This document shows positions 59,801 through 64,000 of a stretch of 64,000 nucleotides of DNA, in pieces. The position numbers were made by a program, and so were the translations under genes. Every line of letters starts with the position of its first letter. The stretch's first letter is position 1. The notes under the pieces were generated by a model, which searched no databases, was not told the DNA's origin, and worked only from the letters and a program-made list of their open reading frames with translations. The stretch comes from Brachypodius melanocephalos (Eukaryota > Chordata > Aves > Passeriformes > Pycnonotidae): positions 10,332,072 through 10,396,071 of the forward strand of contig VZSR01003803.1 of assembly GCA_013398615.1 (NCBI GenBank), given 5' to 3'.

Positions 59801-61653
59801 GATTCAGGAAAAAGGAGCATTCTTTAAAATTTGGGGAATAAAAAACCCTGAACAGCCCCATTCTGGTCACAGAGTGTAATACAATGTCAGGTAATACACA
59901 GATCATCTCTTTGTAGAAGGCCATCTATTTTCTTCTGCTTACATTGTGTGGGAGGAAACAGAAGGACCTAAATCTTGTTAAGTACCTTAAGTCTAGCTGA
60001 TGCTTCTTTCTAAGAGCTGTTTTGATTGAAGCAATTAAGGCAGACATAAGATGGGAGTAGGGAGGATGATGGAAAGTGTAGCTATTTCAAGATAATGCAG
60101 TTTCTGATGTGTACACAGTACATTTGTGCTTAGGAACAATAATGAACTGTGGGAGGGGTCTGGGTACAAAGAACTGTGGCTTTGCACGAGCAAGGAATGC
60201 ATTTGTATCTGAGAACTGAAGGAAGAAGAGTAGAGATGCTCGAAATCTTCCATCTCTTATTGTGCAGACTTAGAGGTTGTACTTCCCCTTCTTCATAGCT
60301 GCTTCACCAGTAGGCGTGGACATACACCGAAGCTTAAGGGCTTTCTGCTTTCTTCCAGTTTGCATCCTGCTGCAGTAGCTGCCAGGGTTAGGCAAGTCAG
60401 TTTTACCTCATTTCTGCCTTCCCAGGTTGCACTGCATCCTGACTTGTAGCCTGCTGGCTTCAGAGACATGGTGCCTCAGGTTTCTACCAGTTACCTCACG
60501 TCTCTTCTGACAGTTCTGCCAAAGAGACTTCTGTGCCACGGTGTTTTAATGGTTCTTTCTGCCAATAAGTGATATTCATTCTCTCCTATGCAGGACAGAA
60601 GTAAATAAAATGGAATGCAAAAGCTCCCAGGCTTAGATGTCAATTAAATTTTCTCAGAACAATTGTCTGATCCATGAATAATCATATCTAGTCTGTTTGA
60701 CCTGATAACACAATTTAGTTACATCCAATTTGTCTCACTAAGCTCAGGGAGGCATAAAGGAAAAACAAAATCTTCTGAATAAGAAAATCAAGGCCAGCTG
60801 ACTATAACCAGTGTTTTCTACAAACATGAATCCTTCTCATTTTTCCTGTCTAAATCAGTGTAAATGATGCAGAAGACTGGTAGGGCTCAGATATTACCTG
60901 CATCCAGTACTTACAACACAACTTGTTTGGAACAGCCTGTCCAGGCAAGACAGGAACAAAGGCTTCTTAAAAGAACACAAAGAAAGAATGCTCAATAGAT
61001 TCTGAGATTACTTTGAACATAGGAGCTGACTTTGAATGTGCAAGAGTATATGTTAGTGAATTCACAAAAATCTGTCACCTTCATAATGCTTTTCAGGAAA
61101 GACTTTTCCTCCCTACTTACATGGCAATTTCCTACAGTTTTGGCACAGACTGGAGCACATGTAACATTGCTCTGTCTTCTTCAGATCTGGTTCCCTGATG
61201 TATAAATGTGCTTTTCCTTTGTGCTGATATTTTGCTTTAGTAACTAGAATTGCTTACCTGATCCAGATTGTTACAATTATTTGCTTGGGAAACATCCTCT
61301 CATTTCAGTAACTTTTATTGTTGAATTGCACTAAGAGGAAGGACTCTTTATGAGTATATTTGAGAGTAGATCTTGTGCTATGAGATGATATTGAAAGAGA
61401 TGGTGGTAATAACATGTTACGGAGATGGATGTTTGCAAAACAGTGGCATTCCAACAGTGAGCAAGCCAGTAAGAAAGGAAAAATATGAGCCCTTTACAGA
61501 TAAGCAAATTAAAGCCCAATCTTTTGCACAGCTTTTAAAAAGGTAATTTTAGCACTTTGTGTGAAATTAGCATACTAATTGAAAAGCAGATTGTTGGGCT
61601 AATAAAAATTAGTTAATAAAGATGAAATTTGACATCTCATTTTTTTGTTGTTT
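53891..61653. other. Unannotated AT-rich sequence, 7.8 kb
   Basis: No gene or transposon recognised. It contains a (GAAA)4 run near 54281, a GATA-type stretch near 55299-55321, the TATC microsatellite at 57027, and AT-rich blocks at 58720-58960 and 59080-59420 raised as possible conserved elements. Confidence 0.6.
57027..57163. repeat. TATC/TATCTA compound microsatellite
   Basis: About 135 bases of mixed TATC, TATCTA and CTGTA units, interrupted by GAATCTGTATCTG. On the minus strand it is a GATA-type repeat. The irregular period indicates repeated slippage and mutation. Confidence 0.95.
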
Positions 61654-61775
61654 NNNNNNNNNNNNNNNNNNNNNNNNNNNNNNNNNNNNNNNNNNNNNNN
61701 NNNNNNNNNNNNNNNNNNNNNNNNNNNNNNNNNNNNNNNNNNNNNNNNNNNNNNNNNNNNNNNNNNNNNNNNNNN
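61654..61775. other. Assembly gap, 122 N
   Basis: 122 N, not the 100-base placeholder used for the other two gaps, so the length was probably estimated. The flanks are T-rich on the left and A-rich on the right. Confidence 0.99.
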
Positions 61776-64000
61776 AAAAGATGGAGAAAAGTAGTTTTGG
61801 CATTCAATCCTAAATTCACAAATTATTGCCTGATTTCTAGATAACACTCTATAACTTATGAAATATGATATTTCAGATATCATACATGACATATGAAGTT
61901 GTGTCTGAGAGTGATGAGAATATTTGAATTTCTCTTCTTTAAGGCTGCAAAGAATGGTCAGTGCAGAAAAGCTTGCTTTGATATTATGTTTGAAAAACAC
62001 ACTTTTATGGAACAAGAAATTTGTTTTTCCATATTTGAATGCTTCTCTAAAGAATATAGAAGACTTTTATCTTCAGCTTTTCATGGGAGTGGCCATAATT
62101 ACTTCTCTCCTTCCTGTTATTTGCTGAGCAGGTATCAATTTGTATTTCCCCCAGATGCCCTACTTGATTGATTGATTGACATACCGGCTTTGAATTAGAG
62201 CAGTCATTCCACTCCACAGCTGTGAAGTCTTATACTGCCTTTTTTTTTGAACATGAGAACATCTCAGGTGCCCAAAATCGAATATCTTTACGTTTTTAAG
62301 ATTATACGAGTTAGTTTAATGAAAGATACTATCTCTACAGACCACACTTGACTTCAGATAGCAAATGAGAGTCTAAATTCTCTTTCTGACACTTTTGTTA
62401 GATCCAGATAAACACTGCTAATACTCTTGACTAGGTTTTCCTTATGTCTATATAATCTCCAAGTTGACTTGGACGTTAGGAAAGAATTAATGACAACTGC
62501 CTTTTTCCTATAGGGAAGGTTTTTTAGGGAAACACCTAGGGTAGGAAGCAACCTACTGTAGGTGTATTTGTATGTTTCAGGTAAGGCCTTGAATATCTCG
62601 CACTGCAATATTGTTTTTCTCTGGAGACAGTGATTGCTGTCCTTTTTGTTGACAGACGACCATGACAGAGAGTGGTCATGCACCAAAATCAACCAAGCAT
62701 AAGTCAGGCTACCTTCTGATTCCTTGATCATGACATCAGGTTATGAAATATCTATCTTTACTGATATAGTCAGGTCGAGTTTTGCTAAAAATACCAAATT
62801 CCAGTTAAAGAGCCTCATTCAAAAAGTTGTAACCATCTCATCCTAGTCATTCTTCACAGCACTATATTGGAAATGTTTGAAATGTGTTGAGGAGCAGCTG
62901 CTGCAGAGGAAAATGCTGTATTAGAAGTGCCATAACAAGTGAAAATGCAAGTTTTGACTAAATACAGATAAGGCTGAAAACAACATCTACTCATCTATGA
63001 AACGGATGACAGAGAGGCTGAACCTCACAGATTTCAAGGCCACTGTGAATCACAATTGTCATCCAGCCTTGACCACTCACAAAAGCATGCAGCAGAATTT
63101 GGAGAGTTGAAGAAAATTATTCTGGAAAAGAAAATGATCCAACTCCCCATAGTCCAAAGAATAATTTCAGTTTCTTGGAAAAGATAAATGCTTTCTCAAG
63201 TATTTCTGTGACAGATTTGGTCATAATTCCTTGGAAATTCTTGCAGCCCTTTCTTTATTGAGAAAATTAGCTTTCAGCCCTGTAAATGTGCAAAACCACT
63301 CCCCATTTTGTGTTTCCTTTGCACCACTTCCAGCTTTATCTGCCTCATCATGGTAAGCAAGGTAGATGTTGTTGCCTTCCTTGTGGGAAAATCTCACATT
63401 ACAACTCATGTCCCTCAATTCTTCTCCTTTCCTGCCACCCTCTGTGGTTTCCTCTAGCATCTGACATGGCAATGAGCAACATTACAAGTCTCCTTGAAGG
63501 CAGAAAGAATGTTGAAGCTCCTGTTTGAGGACAAGAGATTGCAGCATTTCTTAGACTAGTGGGATTAAAACTTTACATTCTAAAGTCCTACAGGAGCAGA
63601 GAGGGTTCCTGTGTAGGAAGGTGGTGTTGTGCTTCCTAAGTTACAAAATCAGGCTCCTTGTTTTGTGGTCTCTGCCTCCACTTTTAGATGGAGAATGGAT
63701 GGGTTAATCTTTGCCTTTGGCTCTTCTACAAGTGTTGATAAGGAGCTACAGGCTTGATCTGTGGCAGCAAATTACTTGCTCCTGCTCCCTTCGTGGCCTG
63801 TAGGCTGTTGGAGAGATGAAGGGGAAGGGATGTGGAAATTCAGAAAGGATTTTCAGGCTGTAATTTTTTCTCATAGGCATTGAAAGGAGTAGAGAAAGAG
63901 AATAACTTTTCTCATTTCTTGTTACTACACACGAAGCTGACATTGGAAGTGCTTTACGTGTCTGACTTTTCCCAATGACTGCATGTGAAATTCTGGTACT
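61776..64000. other. Unannotated AT-rich sequence, 2.2 kb
   Basis: No gene or transposon recognised. A short (ATTG)n run lies near 62166-62180. A 125-codon minus-strand open frame at 62354-62731 has no recognisable motif. Confidence 0.6.

Noticed and set aside
62980..63030. MIR-like phrase CTCATCTATGAAACGGATGA
   Set aside because: A single short match without the core or B-box region. This is too little for a call.
1..64000. CRISPR array, bacterial operon, phage or integron content
   Set aside because: No regularly spaced direct repeats with unique spacers, no ribosome-binding-site/ORF organisation, and repeat content is entirely vertebrate.

Overview
The window looks like AT-rich, gene-poor nuclear DNA from a bird. 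The evidence is repeat content. Eleven supported fragments of CR1-family LINEs are spread over both strands, most showing the avian 3' tail that ends in a TGATTCTATG-type octamer. There are two avian-type endogenous-retrovirus LTRs, and a few very old tRNA-derived (MIR-like) SINE relics. The two LTRs resemble families I associate with passerines, but I cannot name a species. Three runs of N (100, 100 and 122 bases) mark scaffold gaps in a draft assembly.

I found no protein-coding gene that I can defend. The open frames are short, show no recognisable domain, and are mostly chance frames, frames inside GC-rich LTR sequence, or decayed CR1 ORF2. There is no convincing tRNA, rRNA, snRNA, microRNA or CRISPR array. 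The segment is best read as intergenic or long-intron sequence.

Layout. 1-2.6 kb: a 54-base T tract, then a minus-strand CR1 tail. 2.6-8.4 kb: unannotated, with a 26-base palindrome and a MIR-like relic. 8.4-9.3 kb: a CR1 copy in which ORF2 joins directly to the 3' tail, with the reverse transcriptase lost. 9.3-15.7 kb: a gap and two more CR1 tails. 15.7-20 kb: a 43-base direct repeat, an AT-rich stretch and a perfect 28-base palindrome. 20-26.3 kb: the densest CR1 area (four copies), plus a tandem duplication with 173-base period. 30-31.3 kb: a GC-rich LTR followed at once by a MIR-like relic. 31-46 kb: mostly unique sequence, with a G-quadruplex motif, an alternating palindrome cluster, a short CR1 tail and another MIR-like relic. 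46-49 kb: a young-type CR1 tail, a possible non-coding exon and an old CR1 copy. 53.4-53.9 kb: a complete solo LTR with a near-perfect 5-base target duplication. 54-64 kb: unique sequence with a TATC-type microsatellite and AT-rich blocks that could be conserved non-coding elements.

No genes act together here. The useful content is the transposon record: two CR1 age classes, recombination of one ERV to a solo LTR, and internal deletion in one CR1. A small set of palindromes and duplications is not explained by those families. I see no sign of a new biological system.
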